From positions 4,092,001-4,156,000 of the forward strand of contig NZ_CP197245.1 of NCBI RefSeq assembly GCF_052076105.1: a stretch of 64,000 nucleotides of DNA, given 5' to 3'. Position 1 is the stretch's first letter. Each line of letters begins with the position of its first letter. Source of the DNA: Tardiphaga sp052076105 (GTDB lineage: Bacteria; Pseudomonadota; Alphaproteobacteria; Rhizobiales; Xanthobacteraceae). The notes beneath the pieces were generated by a model. It was not told the origin of the DNA, did no database searches, and worked only from the letters and a program-made list of their open reading frames with translations. Below are positions 17,896 to 26,864 of this stretch, in pieces. The position numbers and the translations under genes are program-made.

Positions 17896-19149
17896 TCAAT
17901 GCGCCACGGCGGCCGCGGCCGCTTCGTCGATCACGGCGCCATCGCGGAAACGCTCGATGGTGAACGGCGCATTGATCTTGTTCGGCTCGTCCTTGGCGAT
18001 CGTGCTGGCGAACACCTCGCCCGATCCCGGCGTCGCCTTGAAGCCGCCGGTACCCCAGCCGCAATTGACGTAGAGGCCGGACACCGGCGTCTTCGCCACG
18101 ATCGGCGAGCGATCCGGCGTAACATCGACAATGCCGCCCCAGTTGCGCAGCATGCGCAGGCGCCGGAACGTCGGCACAAGTTCGCAAATCGCATCCAGCG
18201 TATGATTGACGATGTGCAGGCCGCCCCGCTGCGTATAGGACGTGTAGACGTCCGTTCCCGCGCCGATCACCATCTCGCCTTTGTCCGACTGCGAGATATA
18301 GGCGTGGATCGTGTTCGACATCACCACGCAGGGGAAGATCGGCTTAACCGGTTCGCTGACCAACGCCTGCAGCGGGAAGCTCTCCAACGGCAGACGCACG
18401 CCAGCCATGTTCATCACCGTGCTAGTATTGCCGGCCGCGACGACGCCGATGCGCTTCGCATTTATGCTGCCGCGTGTCGTATCGACGCCTACTACCTCAC
18501 CGGTGGGTGCACGGCGGATGCCGGTAACTTCGCAATTCTCGATGATGTCCACGCCGAGCGCGTCGGCAGCGCGGGCATAGCCCCAAGCCACAGCGTCGTG
18601 GCGCGCGGTGCCGCCGCGGCGCTGCAGCGCGCCACCGAGGATCGGATAGCGCATGGATCCACCGACATTCAGCGGCGGACAGAATTCTTTGCATTCCTCA
18701 GGCGACAGCCATTCATTGTCGATACCGTTAAGGCGATTGGCATGAACATGTCGCTTGAAGCTCTGCACATCATGAATGTTGTGCGCCAGCATCAAGACGC
18801 CGCGCGGCGAATACATGACGTTGTAGTTCAATTCCTGCGAGAGCCCTTCCCACAGTTTCACGGCGTGTTCGTAGATCCCGGCGCTTTCATCGAACAGATA
18901 GTTCGAGCGAATGATCGTGGTATTGCGGCCGGTATTGCCGCCGCCGATCCAGCCCTTTTCGAGGACAGCGACGTTTTTGACGCCGTAGCGGCTGGCCAGA
19001 TAGTAGGCTGTTGCAAGCCCGTGGCCACCACCACCGACGATGATGACGTCATAGCCCGGCTTCGGTTCAGGCGAACGCCACTGTCGCTGCCAGCCGGCAT
19101 GACCGGTCAGCCCTGCCCGTAGTAATGAAAGCGCTGAAAATTTCTGCAT
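17896..19149 (-). CDS. soxB: Sarcosine oxidase beta subunit
   Basis: 417 residues from the ATG at 19149 (MQKFSALSLLRAG), exactly the SoxB family length. The FAD-binding motif YDVIIVGGGGHGLATAYYLA is near residue 30. The RRGGTARHDAVAWGYARAAD segment includes the conserved His region associated with covalent FMN in heterotetrameric sarcosine oxidases. It is the first gene of the minus-strand sox operon, with a 276-bp divergent gap shared with the plus-strand ProX-like gene. The regulator gbdR lies 960 bp away and is a likely activator (established for Pseudomonas; inferred here). Confidence 0.95.
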   Translation of the reverse strand: MQKFSALSLLRAGLTGHAGWQRQWRSPEPKPGYDVIIVGGGGHGLATAYYLASRYGVKNVAVLEKGWIGGGNTGRNTTIIRSNYLFDESAGIYEHAVKLWEGLSQELNYNVMYSPRGVLMLAHNIHDVQSFKRHVHANRLNGIDNEWLSPEECKEFCPPLNVGGSMRYPILGGALQRRGGTARHDAVAWGYARAADALGVDIIENCEVTGIRRAPTGEVVGVDTTRGSINAKRIGVVAAGNTSTVMNMAGVRLPLESFPLQALVSEPVKPIFPCVVMSNTIHAYISQSDKGEMVIGAGTDVYTSYTQRGGLHIVNHTLDAICELVPTFRRLRMLRNWGGIVDVTPDRSPIVAKTPVSGLYVNCGWGTGGFKATPGSGEVFASTIAKDEPNKINAPFTIERFRDGAVIDEAAAAAVAH

Positions 19150-19425
19150 GGCTGTCCACGTTGTGATTGGACGGAGCCTACAACTCGCCGCCGCTTCGCG
19201 GCCAGCATCAGCCCGCCAATCATGTTGGATCAGGGCGACATCAGGACGTTGCAGGTTTGCAAGGTCCCGACACGAAACACGTAGATTTGCGACAAGCCAC
19301 CCGGCTTCGCTCGCTGGGGTCTCGAATTCGCGGCGTATCCATGCGACACGGATCGCTGCCATGGAGACGGGACGGCATGCGCCAGGCGCGCGCAGTCCCG
19401 CCACCGACGATCAAGGACACGCAGA

Positions 19426-19941
19426 ATGAGCATCGAACGCAGCGACGAGATTCTTCAGTACCTCAAAGACAAATCGATCGTGGTGGAGACGTTCGAACAC
19501 CCGCCCGTGCATACGGTGGAAGAGTCGCGTGCGCTGCGCGGCGACATTCCCGGCATTCACACCAAGAACCTGTTCCTCCGCGACGGCAAGAAGCGGTTCT
19601 TTCTGTTCGTCACCGACGAAGCCGCGACCATTCACCTGAAGTCGCTGGCAAAGACTATCGGCGCCAGGGGCGGGCTGTCATTCGGAAGCGCGGAAGCCCT
19701 GAAGGAATTGCTTGGGATCGAACCGGGATCGGTGTCGATTCTGGCGCTCTATAACGATGCCAATCAGGCCGTCACTCCCGTCATCGATGCGCGCCTGCGG
19801 TCGGCGGAGCGTATCAATTGCCACCCCGTCATCAACAGCCGCACGACATCGCTGTCGGTCGACGCGCTCGACGCATTTCTTGCTGCGATCGGCCGCGAAG
19901 CGCAGTTCGCGACACCAGAAGAGCCGCCCTCCGCCGACTGA
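19426..19941 (+). CDS. YbaK/ProX-type prolyl-tRNA-editing deacylase
   Basis: 171 residues. Free-standing INS-like editing-domain family: FEHPPVHTVEESRALRGDI, the conserved Lys in HTKNLFLRDGKKRFFLFV, and the C-terminal INCHPVINSRTTSLSVD. Such proteins hydrolyse mischarged Ala-tRNAPro or similar. It sits between the sox operon and gbdR in divergent orientation. The neighbourhood may be incidental, or reflect a cell that handles high levels of small non-standard amino acids (speculative). The Shine-Dalgarno sequence is weak. Confidence 0.85.
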   Translation: MSIERSDEILQYLKDKSIVVETFEHPPVHTVEESRALRGDIPGIHTKNLFLRDGKKRFFLFVTDEAATIHLKSLAKTIGARGGLSFGSAEALKELLGIEPGSVSILALYNDANQAVTPVIDARLRSAERINCHPVINSRTTSLSVDALDAFLAAIGREAQFATPEEPPSAD

Positions 19942-20053
19942 CCCTCCTGCGCTACACCGGCCAACCTGATCTGGCCACTTGCCGATTCCCAGCAGACGCC
20001 CCGAACGTCGCGCCCCAAGCGAGACGCTTCGGCGCTCTTGCGCGTGCGGCAAT

Positions 20054-20083
20054 GTATTTTTAGGATCAGATTGTCAAAAATAC
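20054..20083. promoter_or_regulatory. Inverted repeat in the gbdR promoter region
   Basis: GTATTTTT (20054-20061) and AAAAATAC (20076-20083) form a perfect 8-bp inverted repeat with a 14-bp spacer, 26 bp before the gbdR ATG, in an AT-rich patch between ybaK-type gene and regulator. It could be an autoregulatory operator, or a weak terminator for the upstream gene given the T-rich and A-rich arms. Confidence 0.45.
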
Positions 20084-20109
20084 CTGCCCCAGTGGATTAG
20101 AGGCATGTA

Positions 20110-21222
20110 ATGATGCGACATGGCTCCGTTTTGGAGGTCGTTTCGCGGCAATCACACGGAGAGCCATTCGACCATATGGTGAATGCGGAGGCAGGGGTGA
20201 TGCAACCAAAGGTCCGTCCGCTCCGCGTTGGCTTCATTCTGACCAAGAATTTCACGCTGACTGCGTTGGCCAGCTTCGTGGACGTGCTGCGTCTCGCCGC
20301 CGACGAGGGCGACAACAGTCGGCCGATCCGCTGCCAGTGGCACATCATGGCCGACACCGACGAGCCGATCCGTTCGAGTTGCGGTCTCCTGATGTATCCG
20401 AATTCCCGGTTCCTCGATCCGCGCGAGCTCGATTATGTCGTCGTGGTGGGCGGCCTGCTGCATCAGGGCCCGCAGATCGATGAGAAGATCAAGCGCTATC
20501 TGCTGGAGGCAGCGAACACCAAGGTCGACCTGATCGGCGTCTGCACCGGCAGTTTCGTGCTGTGGCGTCTCGGCCTTCTCAACCAGAAAAAGTGCTGCAT
20601 CAGCTGGTACCACTATCGCGATTTCCTGGAGGAGTTCGGCGAGACGCTGCCCGTGGCCGACCAGCTCTTCGTCATCGACGGCAACCGCATCACCTGTTCG
20701 GGCGGCATGGGCGTTGCCTATCTCGCCGCCCATATCGTGGAACAACGCATGGGCCTGTCGAGCGCGCAGAAGGCGCTCCACATCATGCTGATCGACCGCA
20801 TGAAACCCGGATCGTCCGCTCAATCGGCGCCGCCAACTGAATTTGCCGAGACCGACGGACGGATCTCGCGCGCTCTACTGATGATGGAACAGAACCTGTC
20901 AGCACCGCTCTCCGTCGCGCGACTGGCCGGCAAGGTCAATCTGAGCACGCGGCAGCTGGAGCGCCTTTTCAAAGAGGAAACCGGACAGTCGCCGCAGGCG
21001 ACATATCTGCGACTGCGCCTGAAGCATGCGCGCTGGATGCTGAAGAGCGACCTGTCGCTGGCCGCGATCGCCGCCGAAACCGGCTTCGTCGACGGCTCGC
21101 ATCTCAGCAAGGCCTTCAAGGCTGCATTCGGAACCAACCCGTCCGAAGAACGCCGCAAGGTGATCGGACAACCCCAAGAACCGGACGTCGGTGAAGGCCG
21201 GCGTGTGTTCAGTCTGGCTTAG
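20110..21222 (+). CDS. gbdR: GlxA-family AraC regulator, GbdR-like (betaine/dimethylglycine-responsive)
   Basis: 370 residues. The N-terminal DJ-1/PfpI-like (GATase1-like) sensor domain includes GFILTKNFTLTALASFVDVL and the nucleophile-elbow-like VDLIGVCTGSFVLWRLG. The C-terminal AraC domain has two helix-turn-helices: VARLAGKVNLSTRQLERLF and AAETGFVDGSHLSKAFKAAF. In Pseudomonas, GbdR senses glycine betaine and dimethylglycine and activates sox, glyA, purU and sda genes. The same gene set here makes that assignment likely. ATG at 20110 has AGAGG six bases upstream. Internal ATGs (20176, 20200) are less well supported. Confidence 0.85.
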   Translation: MMRHGSVLEVVSRQSHGEPFDHMVNAEAGVMQPKVRPLRVGFILTKNFTLTALASFVDVLRLAADEGDNSRPIRCQWHIMADTDEPIRSSCGLLMYPNSRFLDPRELDYVVVVGGLLHQGPQIDEKIKRYLLEAANTKVDLIGVCTGSFVLWRLGLLNQKKCCISWYHYRDFLEEFGETLPVADQLFVIDGNRITCSGGMGVAYLAAHIVEQRMGLSSAQKALHIMLIDRMKPGSSAQSAPPTEFAETDGRISRALLMMEQNLSAPLSVARLAGKVNLSTRQLERLFKEETGQSPQATYLRLRLKHARWMLKSDLSLAAIAAETGFVDGSHLSKAFKAAFGTNPSEERRKVIGQPQEPDVGEGRRVFSLA

Positions 21223-21444
21223 ACAATCGACCTGATAGGCATGCAACACTCCAACGACCTTTGCCTACAAGCAATTGTAAATCGTCTGGAACGTGTTTGC
21301 GCAGCCGGTACGTGCCGCTCTTGGGATGCTTTCAGGACGCCCCGTAACAAGCGTCATGCTGCACCACCCGTGTGCACCAATCGGGTAATGCCAGGCCTTT
21401 GATCTGGCTTATTTGTCTTGGAAAATAGAGGCTTGAAGGACAAA

Positions 21445-21520
21445 TGGTGCCCAGGGGCGGGATCGAACCACCGACACTGCGATTTTCAGTCGCATGCTCT
21501 ACCAACTGAGCTACCTGGGC
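21445..21520 (-). tRNA. tRNA-Phe (GAA)
   Basis: 76-nt cloverleaf on the minus strand, including the encoded CCA. Acceptor stem GCCCAGG pairs with CCTGGGC, the anticodon arm is GCGAC-TGAAAA-TCGC with anticodon GAA, and the T-arm reads GGTTCGATCC. It lies downstream of yacG, a placement seen in related genomes. Confidence 0.97.
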
Positions 21521-21678
21521 GCCGCCCCGGATCATGTCCAGGGAGCGCCGGTTTATAGTCAGGCAAATCGGCCCTGTCCACCCGCCCGATGGCATTTCTG
21601 TGAACGAAGATTTTGCCGTCAAAACAATGGGAAATGGCCGCTTCGGACTGGCTTGGACGACGCGAATGCCCAGCGCGC

Positions 21679-21855
21679 CTATTCGGCGTCCTCGTCATCC
21701 GTCGGTTTGCCGGGAATCGCATAGGAGCCCGACAGCCAGCGGTTGAGATCGACGTCGCGGCAGCGTTCGGAACAGAACGGCTTGGAGGCCTCCACCACGG
21801 GCCTGCCGCAGATCGGGCACGGCTTTTCGCCGGATTTGAACGCCTTAGCTTGCAT
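21679..21855 (-). CDS. yacG: DNA gyrase inhibitor / zinc-binding protein YacG
   Basis: 58 residues, read directly from the minus strand: MQAKAFKSGEKPCPICGRPV, then FCSERCRDVDLNRWLSGSY and an acidic tail ending DDEDAE. The four zinc ligands CPIC and CSERC and the DLNRWLSGSYAIPG segment are diagnostic. In E. coli it binds GyrB and inhibits gyrase. Its ATG lies 11 bp inside the 3' end of maf, so it is translationally coupled. It is the last protein gene before tRNA-Phe. Confidence 0.93.
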   Translation of the reverse strand: MQAKAFKSGEKPCPICGRPVVEASKPFCSERCRDVDLNRWLSGSYAIPGKPTDDEDAE

Positions 21856-22468
21856 TCAACCAGCCGAAACGGATCGGGAAGCCCTCGCCGCCGAGCAGGG
21901 AGACGGTCTCGTAGAGCGGCAGGCCCACGATATTGGTGTAGGAGCCGACCATCTTGACCACGAAGGAGCCGGCAATGCCCTGCACGGCATAGCCACCGGC
22001 TTTGCCGCGCCACTCGCCGGAGCCGATATAAGTCGAGATGTCTTCTTCGTTGAGGCGCTTGAAGCGCACCTTGGTCTCGATCAGGCGCTGCCGGAAGCTT
22101 TCCTTGGGGGTGACGATACAGATCGCCGTATAGACACGGTGGTTGCGGCCTGACAGCAACCGTAGGCACTGCGAAGCTTCATCAACCAGTTCCGCCTTGG
22201 GCAGGATGCGGCGGCCGACGGCGACCACGGTATCGGCAGCGAGAATGAACGAGCCGCGGAGCTCGTCGTCGAGCTGGACCGACTTGAGCGCGGCTTCGGC
22301 CTTCGCGCGGGCCAGCCGATTGGCGCAGGCGCGCGGCAGTTCGCCCCGCTTCGGGGTTTCGTCGACATCGGCAGGGCGCAGCGCATCGGGCTCGATCCCG
22401 GCCTGATTCAGCAGGCTGAGGCGGCGGGGCGAACCGGAGGCAAGAACGAATTTGGGACGGCCGAGCAT
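21845..22468 (-). CDS. maf: Maf-family nucleotide pyrophosphatase
   Basis: 207 residues from the ATG at 22468 (MLGRPKFVLASGSPRRLSLL). Family motifs: ASGSPRR at the N-terminus, ILAADTVVAVG and GEWRGKAGGYAVQGI. It hydrolyses non-canonical or modified NTPs (house-cleaning). The upstream in-frame extension has no homology. It ends 11 bp inside yacG and follows the phosphatase-like gene by 75 bp. Confidence 0.93.
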   Translation of the reverse strand: MLGRPKFVLASGSPRRLSLLNQAGIEPDALRPADVDETPKRGELPRACANRLARAKAEAALKSVQLDDELRGSFILAADTVVAVGRRILPKAELVDEASQCLRLLSGRNHRVYTAICIVTPKESFRQRLIETKVRFKRLNEEDISTYIGSGEWRGKAGGYAVQGIAGSFVVKMVGSYTNIVGLPLYETVSLLGGEGFPIRFGWLNAS

Positions 22469-22543
22469 GCGGGGTCTGTGATCCTGGAAATGCGCGCGGA
22501 ACCTATCGGAAGCCCCCTGCTTCGACAACCGCACACGCAGTAT

Positions 22544-23011
22544 TTAGCCGCTGGCGGCGCTACCTTTGGCGAAACGTTTGCGGATCCGCAGCAAAAGCCC
22601 ATCACAGACCTCGCGATAGGCCGCCAGCTTCTGGTCGCGATTACCTTCAGTTCCCGTGGGATCCACCGTCGGCCAGTATTCGACCTCGGCGGCATCGGTG
22701 CGTGTCAGGTCCAACGCCTTGTGATGCGCCTCCGGCGACAAGGTGATGATGAGATCGAAATTGAGCCCTTCCCAGTCGTCGAGTTCCTCGAAGGTCATGG
22801 GCCTGTGTCTGGAAATGTCCTGGCCCAGTTCGGCCATCACGGCCACCGCGAAGGGATCGAGCTCGCCCTTCTTCACCCCGGCGGATTTCACATACAGCGC
22901 CTGCGGGAACATTTGCTGCAACAGGCTGGCGGCCATCGGCGAGCGCACGCTGTTCTGGCCACAGGCAAACAACACCGCCTGCGGCGTGCGCGCGCGTGGC
23001 GGCGCGGCCAT
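22544..23011 (-). CDS. Low-molecular-weight protein-tyrosine-phosphatase-like protein (ArsC-like fold)
   Basis: 155 residues. The P-loop C-x5-R is present in LFACGQNSVRSPMAASLLQ, and a general-acid Asp in YWPTVDPTGTEGN, so it is probably active. Family members are annotated as arsenate reductase-like or low-Mr phosphatase. In this conserved hisD block the role is unknown and need not involve arsenate. It lies 70 bp after the UPF0262 gene. Confidence 0.85.
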   Translation of the reverse strand: MAAPPRARTPQAVLFACGQNSVRSPMAASLLQQMFPQALYVKSAGVKKGELDPFAVAVMAELGQDISRHRPMTFEELDDWEGLNFDLIITLSPEAHHKALDLTRTDAAEVEYWPTVDPTGTEGNRDQKLAAYREVCDGLLLRIRKRFAKGSAASG

Positions 23012-23081
23012 GCGCGTTAAGCTCCTTTATGAAGGAGCATGGCCTCGTCGGAAAACCGGCCGCCACTTTTCCGGGCCATGC

Positions 23082-23579
23082 TTAGCCTTTCCAATGAAGG
23101 ACGGAGATCAACGTAAACAGCCGCCGCGACGTTTCGAAATCGACGCGCACCTTGCCGGCCAATCGTTCCTGCAGCGTCCGCGAGCCTTCGTCATGGATGC
23201 CGCGGCGGCCCATGTCGATGGCCTCGATCTTGTCGGGCGTGGCGGTACGGATCGCTTGATAGTAGCTGTCACAGATCATGAAGTAGTCCTTCACGATGCG
23301 GCGGAACGGCCCGAGCGACAAAAGGTGCGCGACGACAGGCGTGCCGTCCTCGCGGCGGATGTCGAACATCAGCCGGCTGCCGGTGATGCCGATATGCAGC
23401 GTAAACGGGCCGACATGCGCGCCTTCCGGCGCAAACAGATTCTGCTCGATCAGGTCATAGATCGCGATCGCGCGCTCATGCTCGATATCCGGCCCGGAAC
23501 GGCCGATCGATTCCTCATCGAGCGTCACCGCCACGATGCGATTGTTGCTATCATCCTCTGGTGGAGGGGCGTTACTCAT
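23082..23579 (-). CDS. UPF0262 family protein
   Basis: 165 residues from the ATG at 23579, which overlaps the hisD stop by 4 bp. It matches a family confined largely to alphaproteobacteria: NRIVAVTLDEESIGR, ERAIAIYDLIEQN, GPFRRIVKDYFMICDSYYQA, and a C-terminal FTLISVLHW. No signal peptide or membrane segment. Function unknown; it is always found after hisD, as here. Confidence 0.92.
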   Translation of the reverse strand: MSNAPPPEDDSNNRIVAVTLDEESIGRSGPDIEHERAIAIYDLIEQNLFAPEGAHVGPFTLHIGITGSRLMFDIRREDGTPVVAHLLSLGPFRRIVKDYFMICDSYYQAIRTATPDKIEAIDMGRRGIHDEGSRTLQERLAGKVRVDFETSRRLFTLISVLHWKG

Positions 23580-24871
23580 CGCAAATTGAGGCGCAGTCCG
23601 ACTGAACGTGCGTGGGCATCGAGGCCTTCGGCCTTGCCCAGCGTCATCGCAGCCGGTCCCAGCGCCCGCAGCTGATCTGGCCCGCACTTCAGAATCGATG
23701 TTCGCTTCATGAAGTCAAGTACGCCAAGACCTGACGAGAACCGCGCCGAGCGCGCCGTCGGCAATACGTGGTTGGAGCCACCGACATAGTCGCCGATCGC
23801 TTCCGGCGTATGGCCGCCAAGGAAGATGGCGCCCGCGTTGCGAATCTTCAGGGAGAAAGCTTCGGCATCGGCCGTCATGATCTCCAGATGCTCGGCCGCG
23901 ATGGCGTTGGCGAGCGGCACGGCCTCATCGAGCGTCTCGACCAGAATGACCGCGCCGAAATCCTCCCACGACGCACGCGCGATCTCGGCGCGCGGCAGTG
24001 TGGTGAGCTGGGCCTCGACGGCAAGGATAACATCGTCCGCAAGGCGCTCACTGTCGGTGATCAGGATCGACTGCGCATTGGCGTCGTGCTCGGCCTGCGC
24101 CAGCAGATCTGCGGCAATCCAGTCGGCATTGGCGCTATCGTCTGCAACGATCAGCACTTCGGAAGGTCCAGCAATCATGTCGATGCCGACCTTGCCGAAC
24201 ACCTGACGCTTGGCGGCGGCTACGTAGGCATTACCAGGGCCGACGATCTTGGCCACTGGCGCAATGGTCGCAGTGCCATAGGCCAAGGCGGCCACGGCCT
24301 GCGCGCCGCCGACGCGGTAGATTTCGGAAACGCCACCGAGCTTTGCGGCGGCCAGCACCAGCGGATTGAGCTTGCCGTCCGGCGATGGCACCACCATCAC
24401 CACGCGCTCCACACCGGCGACCTTGGCCGGCACAGCATTCATCAAGACCGACGACGGGTAGGCAGCAGTCCCACCGGGCACATAAAGCCCAACGGCTTCG
24501 ATGGCGCTCCAGCGCCAGCCGAGCTCGACACCCAGCGCATCGGTGAAGCGATCATCCTTGGGAAGCTGGCGCTTGTGGAACAGCTCGATGCGGTCGCGGG
24601 CGAATGTCAGGGCCTCGACGGTCTCGGCGTCGCAGGCGGCAACAGCGGCATCGACTTCGGCCGGGGTCACGCGCAGAGCCGAGGCCTGGAGGTCAAGCCG
24701 GTCGAACTTTCGGGTCGCCTCCAGCAGCGCTGCATCGCCACGACCGGCGACGTCATCGACGATCGCGCGGGTGGCGGCCTCGATGTCGGCCGCGACTTCG
24801 CGCTTCATGGTCAGGAAGGCATTGAAGCGCTGGGTGAAATCGGCGCTGGCGGTATCGATACGAATTGGCAT
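23576..24871 (-). CDS. hisD: Histidinol dehydrogenase
   Basis: 431 residues from the ATG at 24871 (MPIRIDTASADFTQRF). Motifs of the zinc enzyme: YVPGGTAAYPSSVLMNA, DMIAGPSEVLIVADD, AAEHLEIMT (catalytic Glu-His region) and GGSNHVLPT. It catalyses the last two oxidations of histidine synthesis. The UPF0262 gene overlaps its stop. No other his genes are nearby. Confidence 0.96.
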   Translation of the reverse strand: MPIRIDTASADFTQRFNAFLTMKREVAADIEAATRAIVDDVAGRGDAALLEATRKFDRLDLQASALRVTPAEVDAAVAACDAETVEALTFARDRIELFHKRQLPKDDRFTDALGVELGWRWSAIEAVGLYVPGGTAAYPSSVLMNAVPAKVAGVERVVMVVPSPDGKLNPLVLAAAKLGGVSEIYRVGGAQAVAALAYGTATIAPVAKIVGPGNAYVAAAKRQVFGKVGIDMIAGPSEVLIVADDSANADWIAADLLAQAEHDANAQSILITDSERLADDVILAVEAQLTTLPRAEIARASWEDFGAVILVETLDEAVPLANAIAAEHLEIMTADAEAFSLKIRNAGAIFLGGHTPEAIGDYVGGSNHVLPTARSARFSSGLGVLDFMKRTSILKCGPDQLRALGPAAMTLGKAEGLDAHARSVGLRLNLR

Positions 24872-24974
24872 TCTGGTGTTCCGGCGGGGCCTTGCCGGCC
24901 AAGGCCCCCTGCTCAATGGCGCGGCGGCAAAGGGCCGTCAACCCTGTGCTGCAATGGAAAAGATGAATGGCGGA

Positions 24975-25427
24975 TCAGGCGTCCAGGCCGGAGGCCTCGG
25001 TGCCGGCCTCGGTTTCGCTGGTAAGGTCGTCAGGACCCAGGTCGGCCAGTTCGCATTCCAGACACTCGACGTCCAGCCGGAGCGCGCCCCCACCGGCAAA
25101 AATCAGGACGACGCTGCCGCCAGGAGGCTCGGCGGGATGGAATTCGATGCCGAGCAAATCCAGCGCGATGTCACGCGTGTCGAGATCGATATCCCGGGAC
25201 TTGCAGGCCAGCACGCGATCGAAACGCAGCGCCGAAACCAGCCGGCGCGGCGTGACCTCCCCTGAAATCGTCTGATCCCAGTCGAGCCGGCTCATGCCAA
25301 TCACGAGCCGCTTCTCGCCCTGCCGCCAGAGGATGTCGCCGACATTGACGGCGGCATCCTGCACATGCGCGGAAATCACCGCGAGGTCGTCGGCATCCAG
25401 TGCAATCAGCTTGCGTTGACCCGTCAC
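24975..25427 (-). CDS. DUF2948 family protein
   Basis: 150 residues. Recognisable family segments are LIALDADDLAVISAHVQDA, ILWRQGEKRLVIGMSRLDW and a GGGALRLDVECLECELADLG tail with an acidic C-terminus. It is soluble, of unknown function, and regularly sits between murA and hisD in alphaproteobacteria, as here (21 bp after murA). Confidence 0.9.
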   Translation of the reverse strand: MTGQRKLIALDADDLAVISAHVQDAAVNVGDILWRQGEKRLVIGMSRLDWDQTISGEVTPRRLVSALRFDRVLACKSRDIDLDTRDIALDLLGIEFHPAEPPGGSVVLIFAGGGALRLDVECLECELADLGPDDLTSETEAGTEASGLDA

Positions 25428-25448
25428 GACGCCCCCTTTGAGAGAACC

Positions 25449-26738
25449 CTATCCGCTGATGCGCTCGATAGTGGCGCCGCAGGCGGACAGCTTTTCCTCG
25501 AGCCGCTCGAAGCCGCGATCGAGATGATAGATGCGGTTGACCATGGTCTCGCCTTCAGCGACGAGGCCAGCAATCACTAGCGACACCGAGGCGCGCAAGT
25601 CGGTCGCCATCACCGGCGCGCCACGCAGCTTGGCCGTACCGTCGATAGTCGCAGTCTCGCCGTCGAGGTGAATCCGCGCGCCGAAGCGCGCCAGCTCCTG
25701 CACGTGCATGAAGCGGTTTTCGAAGATCGTCTCGGTGATATTCGACGACCCCTTCGCCGTGGTCATCAGCGCCATTAACTGCGCCTGAAGGTCTGTCGGG
25801 AAACCCGGGAACGGTGCCGTCGACACGTTCACCGGCTTGATGCCGGCGCCATTGCGGGCGACGCGGATTCCGTCGTTGTTCGGCGTCACCGTTGCGCCTG
25901 CTTCGACCAGCACGTCGAGCGCTGCCTGCAGCAGTTCAGGCCGTGCGCCGGAGAGCTGCACATCGCCGCCGGTCATGGCGACCGCCATGGCATAGGTGCC
26001 GGTCTCGATGCGATCCGGCAGCACTGTGTGGCGCGTGCCATGTAGCTTGGCCACGCCCTCGACAGTGATCGTCGTGGTGCCTGCGCCGGTGATGCGTGCG
26101 CCCATCTTGTTCAGACAATCGGCGACGTCGACGATCTCCGGCTCGCAGGCTGCATTGGTGATAACGGTCGTGCCCTTCGCCAATGTCGCGGCCATCAGCG
26201 CCACATGGGTGCCCGACACGGTGACTTTGGCAAAGTCGATCTCGGCGCCCTTGAGGCCGCCCGGCGCCTTGGCGATGACATAGCCGCCATCGATGGTCAG
26301 CTCGGCGCCGAGCTTCTCCAGCGCCATAATGAGAAGATCCACCGGACGGGTGCCGATGGCGCAACCGCCTGGCAGCGAGACCTTGGCTTCATGCATGCGC
26401 GCCAGCAACGGCGCGATCACCCAGAAGGAGGCGCGCATCTTCGACACCAGTTCATAAGGCGCCGTGGTGTCGATGATATTGGCGGCGGAGATATGCAGGG
26501 TCTGGCCCTGATATTCATGATCGCCGGGACGCTTGCCGGCCGACATGATGTCCACACCGTGATTGCCGAGAATACGCTGCAGCTGCGCGACGTCGGCCAG
26601 ACGCGGCACGTTGTCGAGAATCAGCGTCTCGTCGGTCAGCAGACCGGCGATCATCAATGGCAGTGCCGCGTTCTTGGCGCCCGAAATCGGGATCGTGCCA
26701 TTGAGTTTGCTGCCGCCGACGATGCGAATGCGATCCAT
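25449..26738 (-). CDS. murA: UDP-N-acetylglucosamine 1-carboxyvinyltransferase
   Basis: 429 residues from the ATG at 26738 (MDRIRIVGGSKLNG). EPT family: NGTIPISGAKNAALPLM at the N-terminus, and the catalytic Cys loop in LPGGCAIGTRPVDLL, which is the fosfomycin target. It transfers enolpyruvate from PEP to UDP-GlcNAc, the first committed step of peptidoglycan synthesis in the cytoplasm. Upstream in-frame sequence is not homologous. Confidence 0.97.
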   Translation of the reverse strand: MDRIRIVGGSKLNGTIPISGAKNAALPLMIAGLLTDETLILDNVPRLADVAQLQRILGNHGVDIMSAGKRPGDHEYQGQTLHISAANIIDTTAPYELVSKMRASFWVIAPLLARMHEAKVSLPGGCAIGTRPVDLLIMALEKLGAELTIDGGYVIAKAPGGLKGAEIDFAKVTVSGTHVALMAATLAKGTTVITNAACEPEIVDVADCLNKMGARITGAGTTTITVEGVAKLHGTRHTVLPDRIETGTYAMAVAMTGGDVQLSGARPELLQAALDVLVEAGATVTPNNDGIRVARNGAGIKPVNVSTAPFPGFPTDLQAQLMALMTTAKGSSNITETIFENRFMHVQELARFGARIHLDGETATIDGTAKLRGAPVMATDLRASVSLVIAGLVAEGETMVNRIYHLDRGFERLEEKLSACGATIERISG

Positions 26739-26864
26739 ACCGATTCCCGCTGATTGCTGTGCCCCGACTATAGGGCGGATGGCCTCTTTAAAGCAAAAGC
26801 GTTGAAATTTGCGGTTTTTCGATGAGGCCCACAGCAAAACCCTAATAGGGCCGAATCGGCCCGT

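Noticed and set aside
15661..19122. Two plus-strand frames of over 400 residues opposite soxA and soxB
   Set aside because: Shadows of the sox genes; no recognisable domains.
19150..19425. Possible glycine riboswitch or other leader before soxB
   Set aside because: No conserved aptamer core or terminator-antiterminator pair could be identified.
23768..25024. 418-residue plus-strand frame opposite hisD
   Set aside because: Shadow of hisD; no domain or start signal.
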